A stretch of DNA of 64,000 bases, taken from positions 496,001 through 560,000 of the forward strand of contig NZ_RZNC01000001.1 in the NCBI RefSeq assembly GCF_004078655.1, in the 5' to 3' direction. The notes under the pieces were generated by a model, which was not told where the DNA came from, ran no database searches, and saw nothing but the letters and a program-made list of their open reading frames with translations. Positions within the stretch are counted from its first letter, which is position 1; each line of letters begins with the position of its first letter. Positions 6,847 through 15,837 of this stretch are shown one piece after another. The stretch is from Labedella populi (GTDB taxonomy: Bacteria > Actinomycetota > Actinomycetes > Actinomycetales > Microbacteriaceae). The translations under genes were made by a program, and so were the position numbers.

Positions 6847-8357
6847 GCGAGCGCTCGCACCACGGCGGTGGCCGCGCGCACTGCCGTCGTCATGCCCGTG
6901 AGCGTCGAGTTGCACACGAGCGCGGTCGGGATGACGCCGTTTCCCGCGACGAACAGATTGTCGAATCCCCAGACGCGGCAGTCGAGATCGCAGACGCTCG
7001 TGCCGTCGTCGACGGGTCCCATTCGAACCGTACCCGTGAGGTGGAGGGAGCCGCCGGCGCCGAGCACCGCCGACTGTGTCTCGGGGTCGAAGTCGCCGAG
7101 GAGGCGGGCGGCTGTCGCTTGGTCGCCGCGCGCGAGTTCGAGATTGGCACGGTCGCTCTCGGAGTAGCGGAAGTGCACCCGGATGCGCGGCATGCCGGTT
7201 GCGTCGACCTCGTCGTCCGAGAACTCGAGACGATTCTCGCGCTGGATCTCGGTGCGGATGTAGTACTCGATCCCCACGGCGTAGCGGGCCGGACGCCCTT
7301 CCTCGTCGGTGACGACCTTGTTCATGAGATGAACCTGGTACGGCTGGTCGGCATCGCTGTGCGGGACCCAGAGGCAGTCCGACGCCCACTCGTGGTCGGT
7401 CGGCGGCACGAGCCCCGACAGGTCGAAACCCAGCCGTTCGGGGTCGGCGTCGACGATGCCCGTCAGGAAGAAGTGCTCGTTCAGATAGCGGCCCAGGGCC
7501 TCCGGACGGATCCCCGAGGCGAACAGGAGCTGAGGTGTCCGGACGGTGTCGGCACACACGACGACCTGGCGCGCCCGGATCGTGGACGTCCTGCCGGCAG
7601 CGACGTCGCGGCACTCCGCACCGGTCGCACGGCCGTTCTCGTGGAGGATCGACGTCGCGATCGTGTCGGTGACGAGCGTGAACCGCCCGTCGAGCCCCGG
7701 CGTGCCCACCGGCGGGAAGATGACGGACGGGCTCGTGCGCACCTTGAGGCCCGTCTCGTCGGGATTGACGGCCATCGGCATGTCCTGCACGCCCCGTCCG
7801 GCGGCGGAGCGTGGATCGAAGTGCCCGGCGAGTGTCCGGACGACGGCACGGCCGGCCTCCGTCTGGGGATACGGTTCGCGATTCACCTCGAGCAGTTCGG
7901 CTGCACGGACGAGGTCGCGCTCCCACTCCTCGGGGGCGATGTGCGGAGTGATCTCGCTGCCCCAGGGGAACGGCGTCGCGGCCGTCCAGTGGATGCCCAT
8001 CCCCCCGGCGTTCCAGGCGACGGAGGCGCTCGGCATCTCCTCGGCGTCCTCTCCGAGAGAGGTCAGGTGGTACATGCCCGGCGTCACGCCCTGCATCGAG
8101 GCACCGGTCTCAGCGCTCGGTGCGACCCCGGTGTAGAAGGCCTGGACGCCCGAGGAGACGCGCTTGTTGTACTGGTCCCAGACCTCGGGATCCGTGACGT
8201 CGTGCAGATGCTGGCCGGCGACGGGCCCGACGGTCGGTCCTCCCGCGATCATGACGATCCGCGCGTGGGGTCGCTGTTCGCGGACGCTCCGGGCGACGGC
8301 AGCACCCATGAGGCCGCTTCCCACGATGAGGAGATCGACGGGTTCTTCGGCGTGCAT
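6843..8357 (-). CDS. GMC-family FAD oxidoreductase (pyranose/glycoside oxidase-like)
   Basis: 504 residues from ATG 8357, chosen because GAGGAG stands 5-6 nt upstream; a start 39 nt earlier lacks a ribosome site. N-terminal FAD motif DLLIVGSGLMGAAVA. The segment WNAGGMGIHWTAA (~115) resembles the FAD-linking region of pyranose 2-oxidases. The C-terminal part has LHLTGTVRMGPVDDGTSV and VAGNGVIPTALVCNSTLT, the substrate-site His and Asn segments of the GMC family. It should oxidise a secondary hydroxyl of a sugar or glycoside with O2 or another acceptor. The set GMC + TIM-barrel isomerases + TetR resembles actinobacterial C-glycoside 3-oxidase loci, though I do not see the small CarC-type subunit. 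Confidence 0.88.
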   Translation of the reverse strand: MHAEEPVDLLIVGSGLMGAAVARSVREQRPHARIVMIAGGPTVGPVAGQHLHDVTDPEVWDQYNKRVSSGVQAFYTGVAPSAETGASMQGVTPGMYHLTSLGEDAEEMPSASVAWNAGGMGIHWTAATPFPWGSEITPHIAPEEWERDLVRAAELLEVNREPYPQTEAGRAVVRTLAGHFDPRSAAGRGVQDMPMAVNPDETGLKVRTSPSVIFPPVGTPGLDGRFTLVTDTIATSILHENGRATGAECRDVAAGRTSTIRARQVVVCADTVRTPQLLFASGIRPEALGRYLNEHFFLTGIVDADPERLGFDLSGLVPPTDHEWASDCLWVPHSDADQPYQVHLMNKVVTDEEGRPARYAVGIEYYIRTEIQRENRLEFSDDEVDATGMPRIRVHFRYSESDRANLELARGDQATAARLLGDFDPETQSAVLGAGGSLHLTGTVRMGPVDDGTSVCDLDCRVWGFDNLFVAGNGVIPTALVCNSTLTGMTTAVRAATAVVRALA

Positions 8358-8397
8358 GTGCTCTCCTCGGATGGGCCGGTGGGTGTTGACGTGCACC

Positions 8398-8424
8398 CGA
8401 GTGTACTCATAACCTGAACACTCG
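8398..8424. promoter_or_regulatory. Palindromic candidate operator in the divergent GMC/isomerase promoter
   Basis: CGAGTGT (8398-8404) and ACACTCG (8418-8424) are perfect inverted repeats 13 bp apart, in the 113-bp gap between the GMC gene and the divergent isomerase gene. The size suits a TetR-type dimer site. The TetR encoded next to the GMC gene is the obvious candidate binder. Confidence 0.5.
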
Positions 8425-8470
8425 TAAAGGTTTCGCCCGAAGAACGAGACACGGCCGACGAGGAGACACG

Positions 8471-9232
8471 ATGCTGATCAGCGCGAGCGAATGGGTCCTC
8501 GGGGACCGTCCCACAGCCATCCGGCGGGCCCGCGCAGCGGGATTCGAGGCGATCGAGCTCGACGCCACTCCGGGTGTCGACGTCCCCCGCCTCGCAGAGA
8601 GTCTCGCGGACGCCGGGCTCGCCGTTCCGTCGCTCTGCTGGGCATGGAACAGTGAAGACGAACTCGGCTCGCCCGACCCCGAGTCACGCCGACGCGCGCA
8701 GCGTTATCTCCTCGGTTCGCTCGAGCTCGCTCGCGAACTGGGCGCATCACAACTCGTCACGCTGCCGGCCTGCCGGAAGGTCGCATGGTCCCTCGACGAG
8801 ACGCGGATGCACGGCATCGAGCGCGCTGCGGCCTCGATCTCCGAGGTCCTCGCCGATGCGCCAGCGGAGGTGTCGCTCGCACTCGAGGGCCTCCGCCGTG
8901 AAGAGAGCTTCCTCATGAACTCGCTCGCCGACGCCGATGTTCTGCGCTCGATGATCGACGATGACAGGGTCGGTCTCGTCGCCGACGTGTACCACCTCGC
9001 CTACGAAGAGCTCGACCCGATCGCTTCGTTGCAGCGATTCGAGGACGTCATCACACTGGTGCACCTCGCGGAACCCGCGCGGACGCCGCTCCTCGCGACC
9101 TCGCCGGGCGTCGACACGCTCGTCGACCGACTGCGAGCGATGCCGGGTGTCCGGTCCGCGACCCTCGAGTTCGAGGTCGGGGACGACGACGCGGCGCTCG
9201 CAGCGAGCGCGGAATTCGCGCGCACCATCTGA
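8471..9232 (+). CDS. Sugar phosphate isomerase/epimerase (TIM barrel)
   Basis: 253 residues of the xylose-isomerase-like fold. Visible segments: AIRRARAAGFEAIELDA at the first strand-helix, LALEGLRREESFL (metal Glu) around residue 138, GLVADVYHLAYEE (Asp/His) around 168, ITLVHLAEPART (~196) and ATLEFEVG near the end. AGGAGA is the ribosome site. It is divergent from the GMC oxidoreductase and shares its control region. Only about 20% of residues look alike between it and the barrel at 5323-6189, so the two probably act on different intermediates. The exact reaction is unknown. Confidence 0.8.
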   Translation: MLISASEWVLGDRPTAIRRARAAGFEAIELDATPGVDVPRLAESLADAGLAVPSLCWAWNSEDELGSPDPESRRRAQRYLLGSLELARELGASQLVTLPACRKVAWSLDETRMHGIERAAASISEVLADAPAEVSLALEGLRREESFLMNSLADADVLRSMIDDDRVGLVADVYHLAYEELDPIASLQRFEDVITLVHLAEPARTPLLATSPGVDTLVDRLRAMPGVRSATLEFEVGDDDAALAASAEFARTI

Positions 9233-9253
9233 GCCGCTGAGGGTTCAGCGGCT
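9232..9253. terminator. Bidirectional hairpin built from two convergent stop codons
   Basis: AGCCGCTGA (9232-9240) pairs perfectly with TCAGCGGCT (9245-9253) around GGGT. The last base of the plus-strand stop (TGA 9230-9232) opens the stem, and the minus-strand stop (9245-9247) is the foot of the second arm. Confidence 0.6.
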
Positions 9254-10645
9254 GCTCTGCGCCGCGAGCTCGATGGCGATGTCGAAATCGGTACGGTCGC
9301 GAGTGGAGTCGAGGCTCCTGCCCGTGATCTGCTCGATGAGTTGGACTCGATGTCTCAGCGTGTTCGGGTGGATGTAGAGCTCGCTCGCGGCGATGCTCCA
9401 CCGTCCGCCCGTCCGGAGGAACACCTCGAGTGTCTGCATGAGCTGACCGCCGCGTGCGCCGTCGTACTCGCGGAGGGGCGCGAGCAGGGCCGCGCCCGTC
9501 TCACGCATGAGGTCGGACGCCTGGGAGTACAGGACCGTCGAGGGGCTGTTGAGTTCGTCCGCTCCGACGATGCTCCCCGGTCCCGACCGCCGCGCGAGCG
9601 CCAGCGCGTGTTCCGCCTGGATCAATGACAGTCGCAGCCTTCCGGGACCGCCGGCCGACCCGACACCCGCCGACGCCGTCGAGGGGAGTCCCTGTGTGAG
9701 TCGCGCGATGACGTCCTCGCCGGACACGCAGACGAGGACGGCATCGTCGAACGGCGCGGCTGCCGCGTGCTGGCCGGCCGCGCGCCGCGTCGCGAGCAGG
9801 ACCGCCTCGGGATCGGGGTTCCATACGGCGACGACCGCGAGCCCGTCGACCTCCTCGACGCCGAGCGAACGGAGCCGCGCCAGCACGGACACCTCGTCCT
9901 GCTCGCCGCTGCGAAGCCAGGTGAAGAGTTCGCGCGTGTATCCGTCGACGGCGCGGCGCACGGAACGGATCCGTTCGATCTCGAGGGCGATGAACGGGAC
10001 ACCGACGGAGAGGACGGCGCGCTGCTCGACGCTGAAGGAGCCGGGCTCGAGGGTGCTGAAGAGTTCGGCGTCCAGAACACCCTCGCTCAGCAACGGGATG
10101 GCGTGCATGCCGTCCGTGGAGTCGACGCCGAACGTCTCGCGGTCTGCGACGAGGCCGATGGGGGAGCCGAGACCAGACGACAGGGACTCGAGCATCGAGC
10201 CCAGGCTCCTGTCCTCCCGCAGCGCAGCGACGAAGGTCTCGTAGTAGTCGAGATGACGGCGCAGCGGCCGTTCCCAGACCCGGCGCTGAGCCGCGACGAA
10301 GGACTTGATGACACGCACGAAGGGCACCTCGACGGGCACGAGGAAGAGCGTGAGGCCGCCACGCTCGCACGCGGTTACGAGATGGGACGGAAGATCGGTC
10401 ACCGTGCTCGTGAGTCCGAAACCGAGTGCGAGGACCCCTGCGTCCGCAAGGTCGCGGACGTAGGCGTCAGCCGAGACCGCCGGCCACCATTGCCCTGAGG
10501 TGAGGGCCACGTCGCCCGCGGAGATGAACTCCGAGGCAGGGAAACGGTCGATCGCGTGCACCCATTCGATGGAGGCGTCGAGATCGCCGTGGACCGCCAC
10601 CGTGAGCGACAGCCCGGGCTCGCCGAGGAGTTCGCCGACCTTCAC
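9245..10645 (-). CDS. PucR-family transcriptional regulator
   Basis: 466 residues from GTG 10645, which has AAAGGAGG five bases upstream; the longer frame to 10792 has no such site. N-terminal ~130 residues form the purine-catabolism regulatory domain (KVGELLGEPGLSLTVAVHG, later ALGFGL and LPSHLVTACERGGLTLF). A GGDEF-like/CdaR region follows. The C-terminus carries the PucR HTH: GGRWSIAASELYIHPNTLRH then RVQLIEQITGRSL. PucR proteins sense catabolic substrates, often purines, ureides, amino acids or polyamines. It is divergent from the eight-gene operon starting at 10942 and is the natural activator of it. Confidence 0.92.
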   Translation of the reverse strand: MKVGELLGEPGLSLTVAVHGDLDASIEWVHAIDRFPASEFISAGDVALTSGQWWPAVSADAYVRDLADAGVLALGFGLTSTVTDLPSHLVTACERGGLTLFLVPVEVPFVRVIKSFVAAQRRVWERPLRRHLDYYETFVAALREDRSLGSMLESLSSGLGSPIGLVADRETFGVDSTDGMHAIPLLSEGVLDAELFSTLEPGSFSVEQRAVLSVGVPFIALEIERIRSVRRAVDGYTRELFTWLRSGEQDEVSVLARLRSLGVEEVDGLAVVAVWNPDPEAVLLATRRAAGQHAAAAPFDDAVLVCVSGEDVIARLTQGLPSTASAGVGSAGGPGRLRLSLIQAEHALALARRSGPGSIVGADELNSPSTVLYSQASDLMRETGAALLAPLREYDGARGGQLMQTLEVFLRTGGRWSIAASELYIHPNTLRHRVQLIEQITGRSLDSTRDRTDFDIAIELAAQSSR

Positions 10646-10941
10646 GGCGTCCTCCTTTCCACCTGAGATGCAGGCTCTCGAAATCTCCGCGAAACGCTCG
10701 GGCGCTTCGCATGTAACGGCTCCGAAACAATCGTCCGCACGGGGACCCTCCCGTTGGAGGATCCACCAACCTCGGGTCGTGAATCGGGCCATTCGTCCAA
10801 TTCCCTGACGAGACCGACCTCAATCAGGATAGGCGGACCGGACACGCTCACCCGTCACACCCGACCAGCGATGCCCGGTCCGCCGCGCCGTCGGCACTCG
10901 CACCTCACCGGCATCTCCACCGACATCCCGAAAGGTCCACC
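10646..10941. promoter_or_regulatory. Divergent control region between pucR-like gene and the guanidino/ureido operon
   Basis: 296 bp without a gene. The operon side has GAAAGG just upstream of ATG 10942. GTTGG (10753-10757) and CCAAC (10766-10770) form a short inverted repeat that could be half of an activator site, but it is weak. I see no RNA gene, terminator or riboswitch fold here. Confidence 0.5.
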
Positions 10942-12027
10942 ATGATCCGACACCGTTCAGCGGCCATCGCGACGGCTTCGTCCCTCGCCGCTCTCCTCGC
11001 TCTCACCGCGTGCTCGTCCGACTCCGGCTCCGGAGCCGGCGACTCCGCGTCGGGCACCGAGATCAGCGGCGAGGTCACGTTCGCCGGTTATGGCGGAGCG
11101 GGCGGCGACAGCATCACCTCGGCGTGGCTCGACCCGTTCTCGGAGGAGACCGGGGTCGACGCGCTGCTCGACCCCTCGATGGACAACTCGAAGCTCCTGC
11201 AGATGATCGAGAGCGGCAATGTCACGTGGGACGTCGTCGAGGTCGGCCTCGACTTCGACCTGACGGAGGCGAACGACGGCCTCGTGGACATCGACTGCGA
11301 CGTCGTCGACTGCGCCGCTTTCGACGGAAACTGGGAGGTCACCGCCAAGGGCGTCCCGATGTTCATCTACTCGACGACCGTCGCGTACAACACGGACCTG
11401 TTCAGCGAGGCGGACGCTCCCCAGGACTGGGCCGACTTCTTCGACACCGACGCGTTCCCGGGGAAGCGTGCCATCAATGCGGCGGAGGGCTTCTTCGGGC
11501 TCGCGGAGGCCGCCCTCATCTCCGACGGCGTCGCCCGCGACGAGCTCTACCCGCTCGACATCGACCGGGCCCTCGAAGTCATGGAGCCGGTGAAGGACGA
11601 CCTCATCTTCATCTCCAGCGGCTCGGAGTGCATCGACCTCGTCACCTCCGGTGAAGCCGCCGTCGGCGCCTGCTACAACGGACGGGTCACTCTCGCCGCC
11701 GCCGAGGGGCTGCCGATCGCGCAGTCGTGGAACCAGCAGATCCAGTCGGCCGATTACGTCGCCATCCCGGAGGGGAGCCAGAACGTCGACGCCGCGATGG
11801 CGCTCATCGCCTACATCACCTCGACGGAGCACGCGGGCGACATCGCGGACTACATCACCTACGGGCCGGGTAACCCCGCCGCCGAGGTGAGCGACGAAGC
11901 CGCCGCCGAGGTCCCCACCGCGAACGAGGGCGAAGGAGACGACGCCCCCATCGTGGCCGACTGGCAGTGGTGGAACGAGAACCGCGCGGACGTGCTCGAG
12001 ACGGTCTCCGAGTGGGTCGCGTCCTGA
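10942..12027 (+). CDS. ABC importer substrate-binding lipoprotein, polyamine (PotD/PotF) type
   Basis: 361 residues. Lipoprotein signal with a hydrophobic stretch ending in LLALTAC and lipidation at the Cys, followed by a Ser/Gly-rich tether. The mature part opens EVTFAGYGGAGGDS and continues with TSAWLDPFSEETGV and SGNVTWDVVEVG, as in periplasmic binding proteins of the spermidine/putrescine class. YYV-type ABC genes follow directly (permease, permease, ATPase). Two Cys in DIDCDVVDCAAF may form a disulphide. Expected to capture a small cationic solute; the downstream enzymes suggest a guanidino compound. The exact ligand is not visible. Confidence 0.88.
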   Translation: MIRHRSAAIATASSLAALLALTACSSDSGSGAGDSASGTEISGEVTFAGYGGAGGDSITSAWLDPFSEETGVDALLDPSMDNSKLLQMIESGNVTWDVVEVGLDFDLTEANDGLVDIDCDVVDCAAFDGNWEVTAKGVPMFIYSTTVAYNTDLFSEADAPQDWADFFDTDAFPGKRAINAAEGFFGLAEAALISDGVARDELYPLDIDRALEVMEPVKDDLIFISSGSECIDLVTSGEAAVGACYNGRVTLAAAEGLPIAQSWNQQIQSADYVAIPEGSQNVDAAMALIAYITSTEHAGDIADYITYGPGNPAAEVSDEAAAEVPTANEGEGDDAPIVADWQWWNENRADVLETVSEWVAS

Positions 12028-12875
12028 GCATCCAGGGAGGAGGCCGACGCTGGTGGATCAGCGTCGGCCTCCTCGGCCTGCTCTTCGTCCTGCTGGCGCT
12101 CGTCGTCCCACTCGTCGTGGTCGTCCAGCGGAGCCTCGACGCCGGATTCGGGAACTTCGCCGACGCGCTCGCATCCGCCTCGTTCCTTCGGTCGCTCGGG
12201 AATACCGCGACGCTCGCCGTGAGTGTGACGGTCTGGTCCGCGCTGATCGGCTACCCGTACGCCTATGCGATGGCTCGATCGGGGCGAGTGCTGTCCCGCG
12301 TGCTCATGACGGCACTCATGCTCTCCTTCTGGACCAGCCTCCTCGTGCGCAGCTACGCCTGGCAGGTCATCCTCAACGACACGGGCCTCGTCAACGAGCT
12401 CCTGCTGGGTGTCGGGATCATCGACGAACCGCTGCAGCTGATCCGGACGCCGCTCGCGACACTCATCGGCATGACGCACATCCTCGTCCCCTTCACGGTC
12501 CTCGCCGTCTACGCACAACTGCGCGGCATCTCTCCGGACCTCGCGATCGCCGCGCGGGGACTCGGAGCCACGCGCACCCGGGCGTTCTGGACCGTGACGT
12601 TCCCGCTGTCCCTGCCGGGGCTCGCAGCGGGTAGCCTCCTCGTCTTCGTCCTCACCCTGGGCTACTACGTGACCCCGCAGCTTCTCGGCGGGGCCGGGAA
12701 CGCCGTGATCGGACAGTCGATCGTCGAACAGACGAACGTCCTGCTGAACACGGGGGTCGGGTCGGCCATGGCCGTCCTGCTCCTCCTGATCGTCGTCCTG
12801 ATCCTCGGCGTCGCCGCTCGATTCCTGGGACTGGGACGTGTTCTCGGCATCGCAACGGAGAGGAGCGCTCGATGA
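12012..12875 (+). CDS. ABC transporter permease, PotB-like
   Basis: Start set at GTG 12012, overlapping the end of the binding-protein gene by 16 nt; the frame is open further upstream but only through sequence overlapping that gene. About 287 residues with six predicted membrane segments (first: ISVGLLGLLFVLLALVVPL). The cytoplasmic EAA-like loop reads ISPDLAIAARGLGATRTRAFW, the contact site for the ATPase. The next gene overlaps by 4 nt (ATGA). It forms the membrane channel with the following permease. Start choice is the least certain part. Confidence 0.85.
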   Translation: MGRVLSIQGGGRRWWISVGLLGLLFVLLALVVPLVVVVQRSLDAGFGNFADALASASFLRSLGNTATLAVSVTVWSALIGYPYAYAMARSGRVLSRVLMTALMLSFWTSLLVRSYAWQVILNDTGLVNELLLGVGIIDEPLQLIRTPLATLIGMTHILVPFTVLAVYAQLRGISPDLAIAARGLGATRTRAFWTVTFPLSLPGLAAGSLLVFVLTLGYYVTPQLLGGAGNAVIGQSIVEQTNVLLNTGVGSAMAVLLLLIVVLILGVAARFLGLGRVLGIATERSAR

Positions 12876-13672
12876 ACGCCGGAGTATCGGTCCGCGTCGT
12901 CGGGATACTCATCGCCATCCTGCTCATCGTGCCGACCATCGTCATCTGTGCGACCGCGTTCACCAGTGGCTCGTCGGTGACGTTCCCCCCGCAGGGCTTC
13001 TCCCTCCGCTGGATCGACGACGTCCTCGGCGATCGTCGCTGGATGCGTGCCTTCGGGAACTCCTTCTCGGTCGGGCTGCTCGCCGCCCTGTTCGCGATGA
13101 TCGCGGGCGCAGCCCTCGCCCTGGGGGCGGCGCGTGCCCGAGGTGCGGTCGCGTCGGTCTTCACCGCCGTCTCCGTGCTCCCCATGATCGTCCCTCTGGT
13201 GGTGGGCGCGATCGGCTTCTATCTCGTCTATGCGCGCCTCGGTCTGACGGGCAACGTGCTGGGCCTGGCGATCGCGCACGGTGTGCTCGGGCTGCCGTAC
13301 GTCTTCGTCAACGTCCTCGCTCTCCTGCGGACGCTCGATCCGAGGATCGAGGAGGCCGCCCGCGTCCACGGCGCCGGTCAGTTGACGACGCTCGTCACGA
13401 TCACCCTGCCCCTCCTCGCGCCTGCGACGGTGATCGGCGGTCTCCTCGCCTTCATCTCCTCGTGGGACGAGGTCGTCGTCGCGACGTTCCTGAGCGATGC
13501 ACGCTTCCAGACCCTGCCCGTCCTGATGTACGGACAGATCCGTTCGGGCGTCGAACCGTCGGTATCCGCTGTGGCCCTCGTCGTCACGGTCGTCACCTTC
13601 GCGGTCGTCCTCGTCGTTTTCTCCGTCGGACCGATCCGCGCCCGACTCGCCAGAAGGAGCTCGAGACCATGA
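12872..13672 (+). CDS. ABC transporter permease, PotC-like
   Basis: 266 residues, six membrane segments, EAA loop LDPRIEEAARVHGAGQLTTL around residue 150 before a TLPLLAPA segment, the usual position in this class. The ATG overlaps the preceding stop (ATGA at 12872-12875) and its own stop overlaps the next ATG (13669-13672), so the importer is translated as a coupled set. Pairs with the 12012 permease. Confidence 0.9.
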   Translation: MNAGVSVRVVGILIAILLIVPTIVICATAFTSGSSVTFPPQGFSLRWIDDVLGDRRWMRAFGNSFSVGLLAALFAMIAGAALALGAARARGAVASVFTAVSVLPMIVPLVVGAIGFYLVYARLGLTGNVLGLAIAHGVLGLPYVFVNVLALLRTLDPRIEEAARVHGAGQLTTLVTITLPLLAPATVIGGLLAFISSWDEVVVATFLSDARFQTLPVLMYGQIRSGVEPSVSAVALVVTVVTFAVVLVVFSVGPIRARLARRSSRP

Positions 13673-14826
13673 GTCCAGCAGACAGCCGCGCCCCTGGGGC
13701 GGCCCTCGACATCCGCTCGATCACCAAGCGGTACGGCGACACGCCGGCCGTCGACGCTGTGAGCCTCGACATCCGTGCGGGAGAGTTCGTCACCCTCCTC
13801 GGGGCCTCCGGGTCGGGCAAGACCACGCTGCTCCGCATCATCGCCGGTTTCGCCGACGCCGACGAGGGCTCGCTGCTCGTCGACGGTCAGGAGCTGCGCT
13901 CGGTGCCCGTCCATCGGCGCGACATCGGGATGGTGTTCCAGAACTACGCGCTCTTCCCTCACCTGAACGTGGAACAGAACGTCGCCTACCCGCTTCGGAT
14001 GCGCGGGATGCGCGGCCCCGAGCGCCGCCGGCGCGTCGCCGAGGCCCTCGAGGCCGTGCACCTGCCGACCTTCGGCCGTCGTCGGATCACCGAACTCTCC
14101 GGGGGGCAGCAGCAGCGCGTCGCTCTCGCTCGGGCGATTGTCAGCCGTCCGCGGCTGCTGCTGATGGACGAACCCCTCGGTGCCCTCGACCGCAACCTGC
14201 GCGATGCGCTGCAGCTCGAGATCAGCCGACTCAGTCGCGAGTTGGGCCTGACGGTCGTCAACGTGACGCACGACCAGGAGGAGGCCCTGACGATGAGCGA
14301 TCGGATCGCCCTCCTCGATCGAGGTCGGCTCGTGCAGTTCGCGACCCCCGACGACCTCTACCACCGTCCCGTCGACGACACGGCGGCCGCCTTCGTCGGA
14401 GAGTCGAACCTTTTCCGCGGGTCCGTCCGCGACGACGGAACGCTCGACGGTGCGGACGGCGTCGTCTTCTCCCCGCCGTCTCTCGTCGACGGCTCCGCCG
14501 TCGGATCGGGACGCGTCGCCGTCATGGTGCGCCCCTCCCTGGTCCGGATCACCGCCGTCGGAAGCGCCCCGGAAGCCCACTCGCGCGTGGACGGCCACGT
14601 CAGCGGAATCGTCTACGCCGGCGACTCCCGCAAGATCATCGTCACGACCGCCTCCGGCACCGAGCTGATCGCACGAGAGGACGCTGCCCGGCCGCTCGAC
14701 GTGAGCGTCGAGCAGCCCGTCACCCTGCACTGGGACGCCCGGTCGTCCATCGTGACCCGACTCGCCGCAGGCTCCGCCGGAGCCACGGCCCCCGCCCCCG
14801 AGACCAGAAGGACAGTACGCGCGTGA
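13669..14826 (+). CDS. ABC transporter ATP-binding protein, PotA-like
   Basis: 385 residues from ATG 13669, preceded by AGAAGGAG. Walker A GASGSGKTT (~residue 44), Q-loop VFQNYALFPHLNV, signature LSGGQQQRVALARAI, Walker B LLLMDEPLGALD, H-loop VTHDQEEA. The C-terminal ~130 residues form a TOBE-type regulatory domain (VMVRPSLVRI, later GIVYAGDSRKIIV). Energises the importer encoded by the three genes before it. Stop overlaps the next start (GTGA). Confidence 0.95.
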   Translation: MSPADSRAPGAALDIRSITKRYGDTPAVDAVSLDIRAGEFVTLLGASGSGKTTLLRIIAGFADADEGSLLVDGQELRSVPVHRRDIGMVFQNYALFPHLNVEQNVAYPLRMRGMRGPERRRRVAEALEAVHLPTFGRRRITELSGGQQQRVALARAIVSRPRLLLMDEPLGALDRNLRDALQLEISRLSRELGLTVVNVTHDQEEALTMSDRIALLDRGRLVQFATPDDLYHRPVDDTAAAFVGESNLFRGSVRDDGTLDGADGVVFSPPSLVDGSAVGSGRVAVMVRPSLVRITAVGSAPEAHSRVDGHVSGIVYAGDSRKIIVTTASGTELIAREDAARPLDVSVEQPVTLHWDARSSIVTRLAAGSAGATAPAPETRRTVRA

Positions 14827-15833
14827 GCAGCAACATCGATTCGACGAAAGAAGTCGCCGACGGGCGCTTCCACGCCCTCATGGGGCCGGAGGCGTTCCCC
14901 GCATTCCACGAGCTCGGAGAGCTCGAAGGGACGTGGGGTCGACGCTGGGGAGCCGCCGACGAGGTGAGCCGATTGCGCTCCGTGCTGATGCGTCGTCCGA
15001 GTGCCGGCCTCGGCGCCGTCCGTGCCGACGCCTACGACGCCGACATGGACGCATTCGTCGACCCGGACCGCCGTTGGTACTGGACGGGGGCCGACCTGCC
15101 CGACCTCGACGCCGTCACGGAGCAATACGAGGGCTTCGTCGCCGCTCTCGAGGCCGAGGGCATCGAGATCGTGTTCGCGCCCGAACTGCCGGCCGATTAC
15201 ACCAAGGCCGTGTACACCCGCGACCCTCTCGTCACCGTTCCGGGCGGCGCCGTGATCGGTCGCCTCGCGCCGCGGATGCGCCGCGGGGAGGAGCAGTCCA
15301 TCGCAGCGACGGTCGCCGCAGCCGGTATGCCGATCCTCGGAACCGTCACGGGATCCGGACTCGCCGAAGGGGGCAGCTTCGTGAAGGTGCGCCGGAACCT
15401 CGCGTTCTACGGCTCGTCCGTGCGATGCAATCCGGAAGGCGGACGCCAGCTCGCCCGCATCCTCGAGCCGTTCGGCATCGAGGTGCAGCGTGTGAGCCTT
15501 CCGGGCTACCTCATCCACCTCGACATGTGCTCCGTCATGCTCGACGACGACCTGGCTCTCGTGAACCCGCGACTCGCGCCCTACGACTACATGTCGGCGC
15601 TGTGGGACCTCGGAATCGAAACCGTCGACGTACACCCCGACGAGGAGTGGTCGACGAACCTGTTGGTCCTCGACAGGCGGCGCGTGATCATGCCGGCCCA
15701 TCTCGAGCGCACGGCCGAGTTGCTCAACAGTCGCCACGGCGTCGAGGTGGTCCCGATCGAATTCCGAGAGATGCTGAAGAACGGCGGTGGGCTCCACTGC
15801 TCGACGATGGAACTCCAGCGGGACTGGAGCTGA
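14823..15833 (+). CDS. Guanidine-modifying hydrolase (DDAH/amidinotransferase superfamily)
   Basis: 336 residues from GTG 14823. The order of motifs matches the arginine-deiminase/dimethylarginase fold: FVDPDRRWYW, VYTRDPLVTVPGG, LAEGGSFVKV, then the active-site GYLIHLDMCSVMLDD (His and Asp) and, near the C-terminus, KNGGGLHCSTMEL with the catalytic Cys. Such enzymes hydrolyse a guanidino group to a ureido group or transfer the amidino group. The next gene encodes a carbamoyl-amidohydrolase that could remove the ureido group, so hydrolysis is the better reading here. Substrate unknown; it is not a standard arginine deiminase by length (~410 aa) or operon. Confidence 0.85.
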   Translation: MSSNIDSTKEVADGRFHALMGPEAFPAFHELGELEGTWGRRWGAADEVSRLRSVLMRRPSAGLGAVRADAYDADMDAFVDPDRRWYWTGADLPDLDAVTEQYEGFVAALEAEGIEIVFAPELPADYTKAVYTRDPLVTVPGGAVIGRLAPRMRRGEEQSIAATVAAAGMPILGTVTGSGLAEGGSFVKVRRNLAFYGSSVRCNPEGGRQLARILEPFGIEVQRVSLPGYLIHLDMCSVMLDDDLALVNPRLAPYDYMSALWDLGIETVDVHPDEEWSTNLLVLDRRRVIMPAHLERTAELLNSRHGVEVVPIEFREMLKNGGGLHCSTMELQRDWS

Positions 15834-15837
15834 CGCC

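Noticed and set aside
8355-8396. Upstream ATG at 8396 as start of the GMC oxidoreductase
   Set aside because: No ribosome site there, whereas GAGGAG precedes ATG 8357 and the FAD motif follows directly.
10753-10770. GTTGG...CCAAC as a defined PucR operator
   Set aside because: Only five-base arms, no second copy, and no known consensus that I can match; kept only as a remark on the control region.
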